From assembly GCF_017357865.1 (NCBI RefSeq), contig NZ_CP060096.1, forward strand, positions 1,785,001-1,849,000: DNA of 64,000 bases, in the 5' to 3' direction. The DNA comes from Aceticella autotrophica. GTDB taxonomy: Bacteria > Bacillota > Thermoanaerobacteria > Thermoanaerobacterales > Thermoanaerobacteraceae. A model generated the notes under the pieces. It was not told the DNA's origin, did no database searches, and was given only the letters and a program-made list of their open reading frames with translations. The position numbers and the translations under genes were made by a program. How positions within the stretch are numbered: position 1 is the first letter of the stretch; each line of letters begins with the position of its first letter. Positions 9,770 to 21,611 of this stretch are shown piece after piece.

Positions 9770-11308
9770 TTATTCCCACTCAATAGTTGCCGGCGGTTTT
9801 GATGTTATATCATACAGCACCCTGTTAACCCCATATACCTCATTTATAATACTTGTAGAAATATCCTCAAGAATATCATAAGGTATTCTTACCCAATCTG
9901 CTGTCATACCATCATCACTTTCAACAATCCTTAATATAATAGGATATTCGTATGTTCTTTCATCTCCCATAACCCCCACACTTTTTACGTTAAGTAAAAC
10001 AGCAAAGGACTGCCACACCCTATTATACCAGCCATGCTTTTTCATTTCTCTTAGAACTATGTTGTCAGCCTCTCTAAGTATTCCCAGCTTCTCCTCCGTA
10101 ATTTCCCCCAGTATCCTTACAGCAAGTCCCGGTCCCGGGAATGGCTGTCTGTTTAATATTTCCTCATGTATGCCAAGTTCTCTTCCAACCTGTCTTACTT
10201 CATCCTTAAACAGCATTTTTAATGGTTCAATAAGTTCAAATCCAATATCCTCTGGAAGCCCTCCAACATTATGATGGCTTTTTATTGTAGCCGCAACAGG
10301 GCTTCCGCTTTCAATTACATCAGGATATAAAGTACCTTGTACTAAATATTTAACTCCGCCTATTTTTTTTGCTTCTTCCTTAAAAACCTCTATAAACTCA
10401 TTTCCTATAATCTTCCTTTTTTCTTCAGGGTCTGTAATCCCTTTTAATTTTTCAAGAAATCTGTCTTTAGCGTCCACTCTGATTATATTCATATCGAAGT
10501 TTCTTTTAAATGTTTCTACTACTATATCCCCTTCATTTTTTCTTAATAGACCATTATCAACAAAAATACAAACAAGCTGCTCATGTATTGCCCTGTTAAC
10601 TAAAACTGCTGCAACCGATGAATCAACTCCACCGCTTAAGGCACATACCACCTTATGACCGTTAACCTTTTTACGTATCTCCTTTACTGTCTGTTCTATA
10701 AGGGAATCCATTGTCCAGTCTGCCGAACAATCACACACCTCAAAGAGAAAATTTCTTATTATCTCATTTCCTTTTGGTGTGTGTATAACTTCAGGATGGA
10801 ATTGTACTGAATACAGTTTTCTGTCAACATCCGCTATCGCCGCAATAGGACAATTTGCAGTTGACGCTATCACTTTAAAATCTGCCGGAGGTAACTCAAT
10901 CTGGTCTGTATGACTCATCCAACACATTGTTTCTTTTTCAATCCCTTTAAAAAGGGGTGTATTATTATTCAAAATAACTTCTGTTTTGCCATATTCTCTT
11001 ACAGGAGCAGATATAACCTTTCCCCCTAAAGACTTTGTCATAAGCTGTGCTCCATAACAAATACCAAGAATGGGATAACCTAAGTTAAAAATTGCATTAT
11101 CACAAATAGGTGCGTTCTTTGTATAAACACTTGAAGGTCCTCCTGACAATACTATACCCTTCGGATTTTTAGCTTTTATTTCATCAGGTTTAATATTATA
11201 TGGAACAATCTCGCAAAATACATTAGCTTCCCTAATACGTCTCGCTATAAGCTGAGTATATTGTCCTCCAAAATCAAGAATCAATATTACTTCTCTATTA
11301 ATATTCAT
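9770..11308 (-). CDS. guaA: GMP synthase (glutamine-hydrolysing)
   Basis: Converts XMP to GMP with ATP and glutamine. The N-terminal class I glutaminase domain (about 1-195) has [18 protein letters not shown], the nucleophile Cys in LGICYGAQL, and the His-Glu pair in SVQFHPEV. The PP-loop ATPase domain shows [13 protein letters not shown]. The C-terminal dimerisation domain ends KPPATIEWE, the invariant GuaA tail. 512 aa. GGAGG before the ATG. It follows guaB after 13 nt, forming a guaBA pair. Confidence 0.98.
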   Translation of the reverse strand: MNINREVILILDFGGQYTQLIARRIREANVFCEIVPYNIKPDEIKAKNPKGIVLSGGPSSVYTKNAPICDNAIFNLGYPILGICYGAQLMTKSLGGKVISAPVREYGKTEVILNNNTPLFKGIEKETMCWMSHTDQIELPPADFKVIASTANCPIAAIADVDRKLYSVQFHPEVIHTPKGNEIIRNFLFEVCDCSADWTMDSLIEQTVKEIRKKVNGHKVVCALSGGVDSSVAAVLVNRAIHEQLVCIFVDNGLLRKNEGDIVVETFKRNFDMNIIRVDAKDRFLEKLKGITDPEEKRKIIGNEFIEVFKEEAKKIGGVKYLVQGTLYPDVIESGSPVAATIKSHHNVGGLPEDIGFELIEPLKMLFKDEVRQVGRELGIHEEILNRQPFPGPGLAVRILGEITEEKLGILREADNIVLREMKKHGWYNRVWQSFAVLLNVKSVGVMGDERTYEYPIILRIVESDDGMTADWVRIPYDILEDISTSIINEVYGVNRVLYDITSKPPATIEWE

Positions 11309-11321
11309 TAAAATCCTCCCT

Positions 11322-12788
<1,467 letters not shown>

Positions 12789-12851
12789 TCATAAATAAAA
12801 TTATAATAATTGTAAGTCTTAATAATATCTTTCCACTTTAAATTATAAAAC

Positions 12852-12880
12852 AATATAACAGAATTATATATACCTGTCAA
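12852..12880 (-). promoter_or_regulatory. guaBA promoter
   Basis: TTGACA (12875-12880), 17-bp spacer, TATATT (12852-12857) on the minus strand, about 70 nt ahead of guaB and downstream of the groEL terminator. Confidence 0.65.
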
Positions 12881-12910
12881 CCGAACATTAGCATCATAAA
12901 TCATAAACAG

Positions 12911-12968
12911 AAAGATTAATATATAAAAAAGACAGGAGAATTCTCCTGTCTTTTTTATATATTAATCT

Positions 12969-12970
<2 letters not shown>
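12911..12970 (-). terminator. groEL terminator inside a 60-bp perfect palindrome
   Basis: Thirty bases (12911-12940) are the exact reverse complement of the next thirty (12941-12970), with no loop bases. The core GACAGGAGAATTCTCCTGTC is flanked by A6 and T6, so it reads as an intrinsic terminator on both strands. The first bases of the arm overlap the groEL stop codon (12969-12971). Confidence 0.85.
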
Positions 12971-14600
<1,630 letters not shown>

Positions 14601-14608
14601 CTACCTCC

Positions 14609-14893
14609 TTATTCAACAATAGCTAAAATATCACTTTGTTTTAAAAGCAAATATTCCTGCCCATCAAGTTTAACCTCAGTACCTGCATACTTGGAGAATA
14701 TAACCTTATCTCCAACCTTTACCTCAAGTTCAACCTTTTTACCATCTATGTATTCTCCTGAACCAACTGCGAGAACTTCTCCCTGCTGAGGTTTTTCTTT
14801 TGCAGTACCCGGTAATACAATACCGCCTTTAGTAACCTCATCAGCCTCAATAGGTTTTACAACTACTCTGTCACCAAGTGGTTTTAATTTCAT
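14609..14893 (-). CDS. groS: Co-chaperonin GroES (Hsp10)
   Basis: Lid of the GroEL chamber. The start at 14893 gives [16 protein letters not shown], the standard GroES opening, 8 nt after GAGGAGGG. The longer open frame upstream runs into the CIRCE element and is not used. The mobile loop is [20 protein letters not shown], and the protein ends [13 protein letters not shown]. 94 aa is typical. Confidence 0.98.
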   Translation of the reverse strand: MKLKPLGDRVVVKPIEADEVTKGGIVLPGTAKEKPQQGEVLAVGSGEYIDGKKVELEVKVGDKVIFSKYAGTEVKLDGQEYLLLKQSDILAIVE

Positions 14894-14915
14894 AATATCC
14901 CTCCTCATCTTTTTG

Positions 14916-14942
14916 TCAGCACTCATCAATCCTGAGTGCTAA
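14916..14942 (-). promoter_or_regulatory. CIRCE operator (HrcA)
   Basis: On the minus strand TTAGCACTC, 9 nt, GAGTGCTGA. The consensus is TTAGCACTC-N9-GAGTGCTAA, so only one base differs. It lies between the groES promoter and ribosome site, as expected for HrcA repression of groESL. Confidence 0.95.
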
Positions 14943-14953
14943 TCACACTTATA

Positions 14954-14982
14954 ATATTAATTTAACTATAACAACTTAGCAA
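14954..14982 (-). promoter_or_regulatory. groESL promoter
   Basis: TTGCTA (14977-14982), 17-bp spacer, TAATAT (14954-14959), immediately upstream of the CIRCE element on the minus strand. Confidence 0.6.
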
Positions 14983-15077
14983 ATCCTAAATTCATCTATT
15001 TTCACTTATATTTTGCAATTATTATGAATCATGCCCAAATATCTTCGATTTATGCTGTAAATTATAAAATTTCATAA

Positions 15078-15103
15078 AAAGATACAGGGTTCATTTCCCT
15101 GTA
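15078..15103 (-). terminator. Intrinsic terminator overlapping the stop of the 351-aa protein
   Basis: On the minus strand GGTACAGGG, 7-nt loop including the TGA stop, CCCTGTATC, then TTTTT. The left arm encodes the last residues of the protein. Confidence 0.75.
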
Positions 15104-16146
15104 CCTTCATTTTCATTCTCTGCTGTTTTTTTTATATCATTAATAGTATCATTTTCTTTTTTATCATAAACATCCTTGTTATTTCCTTGCTGCTTAAGAT
15201 TCTTTAACATATTAAGCATAAATTGCTGCTGTTCTTTTGTTAACATTGATTTCAAATTGTCAACAATCATAGACTGCTGTGGTGAAAGCCCTTCCAATAA
15301 ATCTTCTTTTTGCTTGTTATTTTCTTCAATAATCATTGGTACGGTTTTATTTTCGTTATTTTCAATTGATGATTTATCTTCATCTGAGGCTTCGGAATTT
15401 ACTTCTCCTGAAGGATTTTGCCCATTATTATTTATATCAATATCATTTATAGGCTCTGCATCCTTAGATGTGTTATTTTTTTCATTATTCCTCATTGTAG
15501 TCATTATTCCTTCTGCTTTATTCAGTGCTTCCACTATTCTAATATTTTTTATAAATTTATCTGCCATTTCCTTTTTATCATCAGGAATTATTGGCTTAAC
15601 CGCTTCAAAAATATCCAGTATTTTTTCTATAACATTTGTATCTTTGCCATCTCTTTCAGTATATTTACTGATTTTTTCATTTAAATTTTCTATTCCTTCA
15701 TGAAGCTTTAGAAATTTATCTATAAGAACCTGTTTTTCTTCACTCATATATGACCTTACAGCCCTTAATATTCCAATATGATCTATTTCTGTCTTACCTA
15801 TTTCATTTGTATTTTCCTCCTGCAATTCGCTTATATTCTTATGACATTCAGCTATCTCTGCCATTTTCGTAAAAATATCTATGTAATACTGTTCTCTTTT
15901 GTTTAAATATGGCTTTACACTTTCCATTAAATCTTTACTTTTTTGGATTTTTTGAAATATACTGATATTATCCTCGTTTCCTTTTTGATTTTTTTTATCC
16001 TTAATATGACTCATTTCTTCATCATTATCTGCTTCTTTTTTTAATTTCAAAGTATTTAATTCCGGATTTTCAAATATTTGGAATCTTATAAAAAATAATA
16101 TAAACAATTCAATGATAAATATCTTATATAATTTTTCTTTCTCCAA
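15091..16146 (-). CDS. Membrane-anchored protein with four ~33-aa helical repeats, unknown function
   Basis: 351 aa, starting with TTG behind GGGGGAG. Residues 6-22 form one hydrophobic segment, and the rest is highly charged (Lys/Glu/Asn). Four degenerate repeats are visible at about 68-101, 125-156, 176-209 and 293-318. They share the pattern V(K/R)xx(L/M/I)xx(K/E)(K/Q)xxxIDxFxKxxE; examples are SVKPYLNKREQYYIDIF and AVKPIIPDDKKEMADKF. These look like paired amphipathic helices. Similar proteins occur in Thermoanaerobacterales without known function. A structural role on the membrane face or in sporulation is only a guess. Confidence 0.7.
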   Translation of the reverse strand: MEKEKLYKIFIIELFILFFIRFQIFENPELNTLKLKKEADNDEEMSHIKDKKNQKGNEDNISIFQKIQKSKDLMESVKPYLNKREQYYIDIFTKMAEIAECHKNISELQEENTNEIGKTEIDHIGILRAVRSYMSEEKQVLIDKFLKLHEGIENLNEKISKYTERDGKDTNVIEKILDIFEAVKPIIPDDKKEMADKFIKNIRIVEALNKAEGIMTTMRNNEKNNTSKDAEPINDIDINNNGQNPSGEVNSEASDEDKSSIENNENKTVPMIIEENNKQKEDLLEGLSPQQSMIVDNLKSMLTKEQQQFMLNMLKNLKQQGNNKDVYDKKENDTINDIKKTAENENEGTGK

Positions 16147-16195
16147 TTTAACTCCCCCTAAATTTTAATATTTTTCTTATACATATATATGTATG

Positions 16196-16224
16196 GGGTT
16201 AGTCAAATATTATAAGACTAACCC
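16196..16224 (-). terminator. Hairpin downstream of small hydrophobic gene cluster
   Basis: GGGTTAGTC and GACTAACCC (9-bp stem, 11-nt loop) lie just after the stop of the 35-aa gene on the minus strand. No T-run follows, so termination may be weak. A 16-bp palindrome ATACATATATATGTAT (16179-16194) adjoins it. Confidence 0.5.
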
Positions 16225-16234
16225 TCTTTATTTA

Positions 16235-16342
16235 CTACTTTTTCTCGTTAATACAACCTGGAACAAATAAAAATATGATCAGTATAATTATAATAATCCA
16301 TATCCAGCCATAACCCCATGCAGCACATTTTTCTTCGGGCAT
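16235..16342 (-). CDS. 35-aa single-helix hydrophobic protein (copy A)
   Basis: Sequence MPEEKCAAWGYGWIW, then an Ile/Leu/Phe membrane helix, FVPG and a short charged tail. AAGGAGGGG precedes the ATG. It is 27/35 identical to the neighbour at 16360-16467. The size and Gly/Trp-aromatic plus poly-Ile helix recall the YjcZ/SscA-type tiny sporulation proteins of Firmicutes, but the match is by style, not by clear homology. Function unknown. Confidence 0.75.
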   Translation of the reverse strand: MPEEKCAAWGYGWIWIIIIILIIFLFVPGCINEKK

Positions 16343-16359
16343 ATTTATCCCCTCCTTAC

Positions 16360-16467
16360 TTATTTATCAAAAACAATTATTCCAGGTACAAATAAGAAGA
16401 TTAATAATATTATTAAGATGATCCATATCCAACCTGCACCCCATGCAGCACATTTTTGTTCAGGCAT
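16360..16467 (-). CDS. 35-aa single-helix hydrophobic protein (copy B)
   Basis: Tandem paralogue of the 16235-16342 gene: MPEQKCAAWGAGWIW, membrane helix, FVPG, tail IIVFDK. GGAGGAG lies before the ATG. The two genes are 17 nt apart and likely co-expressed. Cys6 is conserved between the copies and could anchor a disulfide or a lipid. No function can be assigned. Confidence 0.75.
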   Translation of the reverse strand: MPEQKCAAWGAGWIWIILIILLIFLFVPGIIVFDK

Positions 16468-16525
16468 ATTTATTCTCCTCCTTATTTTTATTGGCCAATA
16501 GACCTACTATATTATATGTGACCTT

Positions 16526-16717
16526 TTAAATACTGTTACTAAAATCCATTGCCGCAAGTGATTGTAATAACTTTTTCGCTTTTTTACGCGGTTTATCTTG
16601 TTGCAAAACAACCAAAAGCACAAAGAAAAATAATAAATCTTCAAATTCAAACTTTACATCCATTATCACAGTCAAGATTACAAAGAAAAACAGCAGTGTG
16701 TTACCTGTTATTGTCAT
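16526..16717 (-). CDS. 63-aa protein with duplicated LLFFF(V)xL hydrophobic motif
   Basis: Two hydrophobic blocks, TLLFFFVILTVIMD (about 7-20) and DLLFFFVLLVVLQQD (about 27-41), followed by a basic tail. The LLFFFxLLVV motif is recognisable from small uncharacterised proteins of Thermoanaerobacterales and related Clostridia. Paralogue of the 61-aa gene at 16816-17001. The ribosome site is GGAG about 13 nt before ATG, rather distant. Probably a small membrane or coat-associated protein; role unknown. Confidence 0.55.
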   Translation of the reverse strand: MTITGNTLLFFFVILTVIMDVKFEFEDLLFFFVLLVVLQQDKPRKKAKKLLQSLAAMDFSNSI

Positions 16718-16815
16718 ATAAAATCAGCTCCATTAATTTATTTTACTTTAGTATATTCATATTTATTATGTTTTGCGAAAGTAAAATGGCCCTATCTTGC
16801 GACAGAGCCACTTTA

Positions 16816-17001
16816 TTATTTCGCTTCATTTAAAAATAATCCCAGTCCGCCATCCATGACAATTACAAGTAATACAAAGAAGAAGAGCAATGTCTCCAAT
16901 GACCATGTGATATTAAGCCAGCCTCCGCCAAGTACTACAACAAGTATTAAGAAGAAAAACAATAAATTGCTTTCACCAAAAACTGAACTTGTTCCAGCCA
17001 T
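16816..17001 (-). CDS. 61-aa protein with duplicated LLFFFxL hydrophobic motif
   Basis: MAGTSSVFGESNLLFFFLILVVVLGGG, interrupted by WLNITWSLE, then TLLFFFVLLVIVMDGG: two copies of the same hydrophobic motif as in the 63-aa neighbour. AAGGAGG stands before the ATG. It belongs to the cluster of five tiny hydrophobic genes that precede the divergent subtilase. Function unknown. Confidence 0.65.
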   Translation of the reverse strand: MAGTSSVFGESNLLFFFLILVVVLGGGWLNITWSLETLLFFFVLLVIVMDGGLGLFLNEAK

Positions 17002-17033
17002 ATTTATCCTCCTTTTATAATATTAATTTAATT

Positions 17034-17144
17034 TCAAGCCTTGGGTTCTTCAACTATAAATCCTGGCACGAAAAATAATATGATTAATATTATTATGATA
17101 ATCCATACCCAGGTACCTCCCACCGTACCTTTATTTGTAGGCAT
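17034..17144 (-). CDS. 36-aa single-helix hydrophobic protein (copy C)
   Basis: MPTNKGTVGGTWVW, Ile/Leu/Phe helix, FFVPGFIVEEPKA. It shares the (G)xxW(I/V)W-I5-..FVPG layout with the 35-aa genes at 16235 and 16360 but lacks their Cys-Ala-Ala-Trp start. GGGGGAG precedes the ATG. First gene of the minus-strand run of tiny proteins. Function unknown. Confidence 0.7.
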   Translation of the reverse strand: MPTNKGTVGGTWVWIIIIILIILFFVPGFIVEEPKA

Positions 17145-17297
17145 AAGCAGCTCCCCCTTTCGCTTGAAATATTACATCAGGTCTTTTTTGACCTATTACA
17201 TAATATGTTATCAACCATTTTTGTGACACTTTAAAATCATATACTATCAAAAAATTATTTTTAACATATCTTGATATTATAAAAGGAGGTATATTTT

Positions 17298-18539
17298 ATG
17301 GATTATCTTTCTCTTTTGCTCATATCCAAAACATTGGGAATTTTGTATTCTAAAAGAAAAGTTGATAAAAGGCTTATATTAAAAGCTTCAACATTAAGAA
17401 GTGAATGTATCCCTGCCATTATATATTCCAATATGCCTTATGAAAAGCTTAAGAAGAGTATCGAATCAATTGGAGGAACAATAAAATATGAACTGCCCAT
17501 TATAAAAGGCTGGGCTGTTAACATACCCAGCAACAGAATAAATAATATCGCCATGAATAGAGGAATAAGCTTTATAGCAGAAGACACCACCATTAAAACA
17601 CAATTATATATCGCAACAGAAGAGATAAATTCAAAGGAAGTTAATAATCAAGGATATACAGGAAAGAACGTAACAATTGCATTTTTAGACACCGGCATAT
17701 ATCCACATCCGGATTTTACAAAACCTAATAACAGAATTATAGCATTTCATGATATAGTAAATGGTAAAAAAAATCCATATGACGATAATGGACATGGGAC
17801 ACATGTAGCAGGTGATGCTGCTGGTAATGGACACATGTCAGGAGGAAAATATAAAGGAGTTGCTCCTGATGCAAATATTGTATCCGTTAAAGTACTTGAT
17901 AAAAAAGGAAGCGGCTCAACATCGGATATCTTACAAGGAATGCAGTGGATTCTTGATAATAAGGAGAAATATAATATTAAGATTGTCTCATTATCAATGG
18001 GTGAAACAGCAGCTCTGCCAATATTCTTAGATCCTCTTGTGAAGGGTGTCGACAATATGTGGAAAAATGGTCTTGTAGTAACCGCAGCAGCAGGCAATTC
18101 CGGACCCAGATTCAATACAATTACATCCCCTGGTACAAGTCGAAATATCATAACAGTAGGTGCTGTTGACGATAAAAGAACCGTTGATATATCTGATGAT
18201 ACAATCGCTGATTTTTCCGGAAGGGGTTCAAGATTCATGTATAAACCAGATCTTGTAGCACCGGGTGTTAAAATCATTTCAACAGCATCTGGCAATACCC
18301 CTATTAGCTTGAATGATAAAATAATGCTTAATAAAGCTTATAGAACGGCTTCCGGTACTTCAATGTCAACACCTATTGTAGCCGGTGCCGCTGCTCTTTT
18401 GCTGGAAAAAGATCCTTCTCTAAGTAATGAACAAATAAAAAATATTTTGAAATCAACAGCAAAAGACATAAGCAATTACAGATATTGGTCACAGGGATAT
18501 GGCATGATAAACACATCAGAAGCACTAAAAAAAGTTTGA
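17298..18539 (+). CDS. Subtilisin-like serine protease (S8), intracellular type
   Basis: The catalytic triad is clear: Asp131 in AFLDTGIYPHPDF, His166 in NGHGTHVAG, Ser355 in ASGTSMSTPIVAGAAAL, with oxyanion Asn267 in AAAGNSGP. Residues 1-100 look like an I9-type propeptide without a signal peptide or lipobox, so export by Sec is not evident. 413 aa. AAGGAGG before the ATG at 17298. It stands alone, divergent from the small hydrophobic cluster, with its own terminator. A role in spore-coat or intracellular protein processing would fit, but this is inference. Confidence 0.9.
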   Translation: MDYLSLLLISKTLGILYSKRKVDKRLILKASTLRSECIPAIIYSNMPYEKLKKSIESIGGTIKYELPIIKGWAVNIPSNRINNIAMNRGISFIAEDTTIKTQLYIATEEINSKEVNNQGYTGKNVTIAFLDTGIYPHPDFTKPNNRIIAFHDIVNGKKNPYDDNGHGTHVAGDAAGNGHMSGGKYKGVAPDANIVSVKVLDKKGSGSTSDILQGMQWILDNKEKYNIKIVSLSMGETAALPIFLDPLVKGVDNMWKNGLVVTAAAGNSGPRFNTITSPGTSRNIITVGAVDDKRTVDISDDTIADFSGRGSRFMYKPDLVAPGVKIISTASGNTPISLNDKIMLNKAYRTASGTSMSTPIVAGAAALLLEKDPSLSNEQIKNILKSTAKDISNYRYWSQGYGMINTSEALKKV

Positions 18540-18565
18540 AGGCTCTATCCTTCAAACTTTTTATA
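18531..18565 (+). terminator. Terminator of the S8 protease gene
   Basis: AAAGTTTGAAGG, 6-nt loop, CCTTCAAACTTT, then TTAT. The stem includes the stop codon (18537-18539). Confidence 0.8.
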
Positions 18566-18586
18566 CTACATATTCCGGAATCAACT

Positions 18587-19378
18587 TTATGCAAGCATAA
18601 CCCTGTCATCAACAAATTCGCTGCCGTTTACCTTATTAAACATGTTTAAAAGTTTTTGTACTGTCATACCATGTTTTTCTTCTCTTATATCAAGTATGAT
18701 TTTGCCTTGGTGCATCATAATAAGTCGATTTCCAAAAATCAAAGCATGTTCAAGATTATGTGTAACCATTATTGTTGTAAGATTATTATTTTCTATTATC
18801 TTATTAGTGATATTATTAATTATAGATGCTGTTCTCGGATCAAGTGCTGCCGTATGTTCATCCAGCAACAATAATTTAGGCTTTACAAGGGTTGCCATTA
18901 ACAATGTCAAAGCCTGACGCTGTCCTCCTGATAACAAGCCCACCTTTGTTTTTAACCTGTTTTCAAGCCCCAGTCCAAGCTCAGAAAGCCTGTTTTTAAA
19001 TAATTCCCTATTTTTCTTATTAATACCCATTTTTAATTTCATTCCTTGGCTCTTGCTATATGCAAGGGATAAATTTTCCTCAATAGTCATTGACGGAGCT
19101 GTACCCAGAAGAGGATTTTGAAATACCCTTCCAATAAAACATGCCCTTTTATATTCAGGAAATAATGTTACATCAGTATTATCTACAATTATTGTACCGC
19201 TTTCAACCGGAAAAACACCTGCAATAAGATTTAAAAGGGTTGATTTGCCGGCACCGTTACTGCCTACAAGTGTTATAAAATCTCCATCTTTTATCTCCAA
19301 ATCTAAGTTTTCAAAAACCTTGTTTTCATTGACCGTATTTTTATTAAATACCTTGCATATATTATTTAACTTTAACAT
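18587..19378 (-). CDS. ABC transporter ATP-binding protein (TrpXYZ/ABC_sub_bind-type importer)
   Basis: Walker A GSNGAGKST, Q-loop RVFQNP, signature LSGGQRQALTL, Walker B LLLLDEHTAALDP (DEH in place of DEP, usual in this subfamily) and H-loop MVTHN. 263 aa. Third gene of a minus-strand set: binding lipoprotein, permease, ATPase. Together they form an importer of the family annotated for tryptophan/tyrosine or other small organic substrates. The substrate cannot be read from the sequence. Confidence 0.9.
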   Translation of the reverse strand: MLKLNNICKVFNKNTVNENKVFENLDLEIKDGDFITLVGSNGAGKSTLLNLIAGVFPVESGTIIVDNTDVTLFPEYKRACFIGRVFQNPLLGTAPSMTIEENLSLAYSKSQGMKLKMGINKKNRELFKNRLSELGLGLENRLKTKVGLLSGGQRQALTLLMATLVKPKLLLLDEHTAALDPRTASIINNITNKIIENNNLTTIMVTHNLEHALIFGNRLIMMHQGKIILDIREEKHGMTVQKLLNMFNKVNGSEFVDDRVMLA

Positions 19379-19416
19379 AATATACTCCCCTCATAATTTA
19401 AATAGCACAACACGTG

Positions 19417-20277
19417 CTATTTATTATTAAGTACGATTTTCTTTAATCCCGGCAGTGATAATGCAATAACCACAAGTACCGCCGTTAAAAGTTTCAAATC
19501 TGTGGGATTAAATCCAATGGTTAATGCAATAGATATCGCACCTCTATATATAATTGAACCTAATATTGCAGAAATAATCGACCATAAAATATTCTTATCC
19601 CTTAATAAAGCTTCTCCTATTATCACAGATGCCAAACCTGCAACAATTGTTCCTATACCCATTCCTACATCAGCAAATCCTTGATATTGTGCCACGAGAG
19701 AACCGGAAAGAGCCACAAGAGCGTTTGCAATAATTAGTCCCAATATGATTGTCGTATTTGTATTTATTCCTATACTCCTTACCATTTGCTGGTTATCCCC
19801 CGTAGCTCTGAGGGCAAATCCTGCACCGGTCTGCAAAAATATATTGATTATAACAATCACAATGACAACAACCAAAGCAAAAGAAACCAAGTACTTATAA
19901 TTATTTAAAAAATTAAAATAATCAAAAATTGTTCTTTGCCCTAAAAGAGGTAAATTTGATTTTCCCATTATCCTTAAATTTACCGAATACAATGCCGTCA
20001 TAGTCAAAATTCCTGCCAACAATTCCGTTATCTTTAACTTAGTATTCAAAAATCCGGTAACAGCCCCTGCAATACCACCGGATATTATAGCAACAATTAT
20101 TGCAATAATTGGGCTAACACCGCTTAGTATTAGCTTGGCAGTAACAGCAGCTCCCAGTGGAAAACTGCCGTCTACTGTCAAATCAGCAAAATTGATTATT
20201 TTAAATGATATATAAACGCCAAGTGCCATTATTCCAAACACAAGTCCCTGCTCTAACGATGAGATGGCAAATGCCAT
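19417..20277 (-). CDS. ABC transporter permease (TrpY-like, LivH/BPD_transp_2 fold)
   Basis: Eight to nine hydrophobic segments in 286 aa. It opens SSLEQGLVFGIMALGVYISF, with INFADLTVDGSFPLGAA and RDKNILWSII, characteristic of the permease partner of PF04392 binding proteins. GGAGG precedes the ATG. It sits between the binding protein and the ATPase and presumably works as a homodimer. Confidence 0.88.
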   Translation of the reverse strand: MAFAISSLEQGLVFGIMALGVYISFKIINFADLTVDGSFPLGAAVTAKLILSGVSPIIAIIVAIISGGIAGAVTGFLNTKLKITELLAGILTMTALYSVNLRIMGKSNLPLLGQRTIFDYFNFLNNYKYLVSFALVVVIVIVIINIFLQTGAGFALRATGDNQQMVRSIGINTNTTIILGLIIANALVALSGSLVAQYQGFADVGMGIGTIVAGLASVIIGEALLRDKNILWSIISAILGSIIYRGAISIALTIGFNPTDLKLLTAVLVVIALSLPGLKKIVLNNK

Positions 20278-20319
20278 ATTAATTCCTCCAAAAATATTAT
20301 TGTCCTGAAAATTTATCTA

Positions 20320-21321
20320 TTATTTAATTATATCCTGTGCTTTTTTCAAAACACTATCAGGTATCTTAATACCAATTGTATCTGCTTCTTTTTGATTTAT
20401 TACAAGCTGTAATTTATCAGCTGTTTCAACCTTAATATTTTCCGGCTTTTCTCCCTTTAATATTCTAACAGCTATTTTACCTGCTTGGTATCCTAAGTCA
20501 TTATAATTTATTCCAAGTGTCGCTAAACCTCCCCCTTCAACCATTCCTTTTTCTGCAGGAATTACCGGTTTTTTGGCTTGATTTGCTACTTTTATTATTG
20601 CACCTATTGAAGATGCAACGGTATTATCGGTAGGAAGCCATATTACATCAACTTTGCCAACAATTGACTGGGTTGCCTGATTAACCTCACTGCTGTTTGA
20701 AACAGTAGCCTCTGAAACAGTATACCCCATTGATTCGGCAGCAGCTTTTGCCTGCTTAACCTGAACGGTTGAATTAACCTCACCTGCATTATATATTATA
20801 CCTAATTTTTTTGCATCTGGAACGATTTCTTTGATTAAATTTATCTGATCCTTTACAGGTACCATATCAGAAGTCCCTGTTGCATTCGTACCCGGCTTAT
20901 CCATCGATTTTACAAGACCCGCGGCTACCGGATCGGTAACAGCAGTAAAAACAATAGGAATACTGTCCGTGGCTTTTTTTGCTGCTTGTGAAGTTGGTGT
21001 AGCTATAGAAAAGATTAAATTAACCTTTTGGTCAACAAATTTTTTGGCGATTGTTTGAGCGGTAGACATATCACCCTGTGCATTTTCCATTATATAATTT
21101 ACATTTTTACCTTCTTCATAACCATTATCTTTCAATGCCTTTATAAATCCTTCTCTTGCACTGTCGAGTGCTGGATGTTCTACTATCTGCATAATGCCGA
21201 TAGTAACTTTTTTATCAGAACTGCTATTCTTTGAAGCTTGGTTTGATGATGTACCATTACATCCTGATAATGCAAACATCAATGTAAAGATTATTGAGAA
21301 TACCACTAAAACCCTTTTCAT
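20320..21321 (-). CDS. ABC transporter substrate-binding lipoprotein (ABC_sub_bind, PF04392-like)
   Basis: The start at 21321 (MKRVLVVFSIIFTLMFAL) follows GGAGG. A longer frame upstream has no site. Lipobox LSGC at residues 19-22. The mature part has IGIMQIVEHPALD, IFSIATPTSQAA, PIVFTAVTDPVAAGLV and GTSDMVP, hallmarks of the family that pairs with TrpY-like permeases. About 333 aa. Upstream is a shared intergenic region with the divergent livJ. No T-box or riboswitch was seen in it. Confidence 0.9.
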   Translation of the reverse strand: MKRVLVVFSIIFTLMFALSGCNGTSSNQASKNSSSDKKVTIGIMQIVEHPALDSAREGFIKALKDNGYEEGKNVNYIMENAQGDMSTAQTIAKKFVDQKVNLIFSIATPTSQAAKKATDSIPIVFTAVTDPVAAGLVKSMDKPGTNATGTSDMVPVKDQINLIKEIVPDAKKLGIIYNAGEVNSTVQVKQAKAAAESMGYTVSEATVSNSSEVNQATQSIVGKVDVIWLPTDNTVASSIGAIIKVANQAKKPVIPAEKGMVEGGGLATLGINYNDLGYQAGKIAVRILKGEKPENIKVETADKLQLVINQKEADTIGIKIPDSVLKKAQDIIK

Positions 21322-21489
21322 TAAAAATTCCTCCCATTTTACACGGCAACAGACAAAAAAATTTACCATGCTACCATGCTAAGTTTTTAATCTATTTTCT
21401 TCAATATTATGATAAAAAATTTATTAAGTCAATAAAATTTTTTTGTAATATTTATTATAAAATTTGAATACTTGTTAAAATTTTTAATC

Positions 21490-21518
21490 TTGAATAATAA
21501 AAGTAGTTAAAATATAAT
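21490..21518 (+). promoter_or_regulatory. liv operon promoter
   Basis: TTGAAT (21490-21495), 17-bp spacer, TATAAT (21513-21518) on the plus strand, about 90 nt before livJ. Confidence 0.6.
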
Positions 21519-21611
21519 AAAACAATGAATATAGATAATATAACACTATTTGTTGTATAATAATTTTATGAAAAATACAACAAAAATAAACTTAGAAGGA
21601 GAGGAATTTTC

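Noticed and set aside
21364-21379. Tandem repeat considered as part of a CRISPR-like array
   Set aside because: Only two adjacent 8-bp units with no spacers; no CRISPR array is present in the window.
21322-21611. Possible T-box or amino-acid riboswitch between the two ABC importers
   Set aside because: No T-box AGGGTGGNACCGCG element or specifier-like stem; only a tandem 8-bp repeat TACCATGC (21364-21379).
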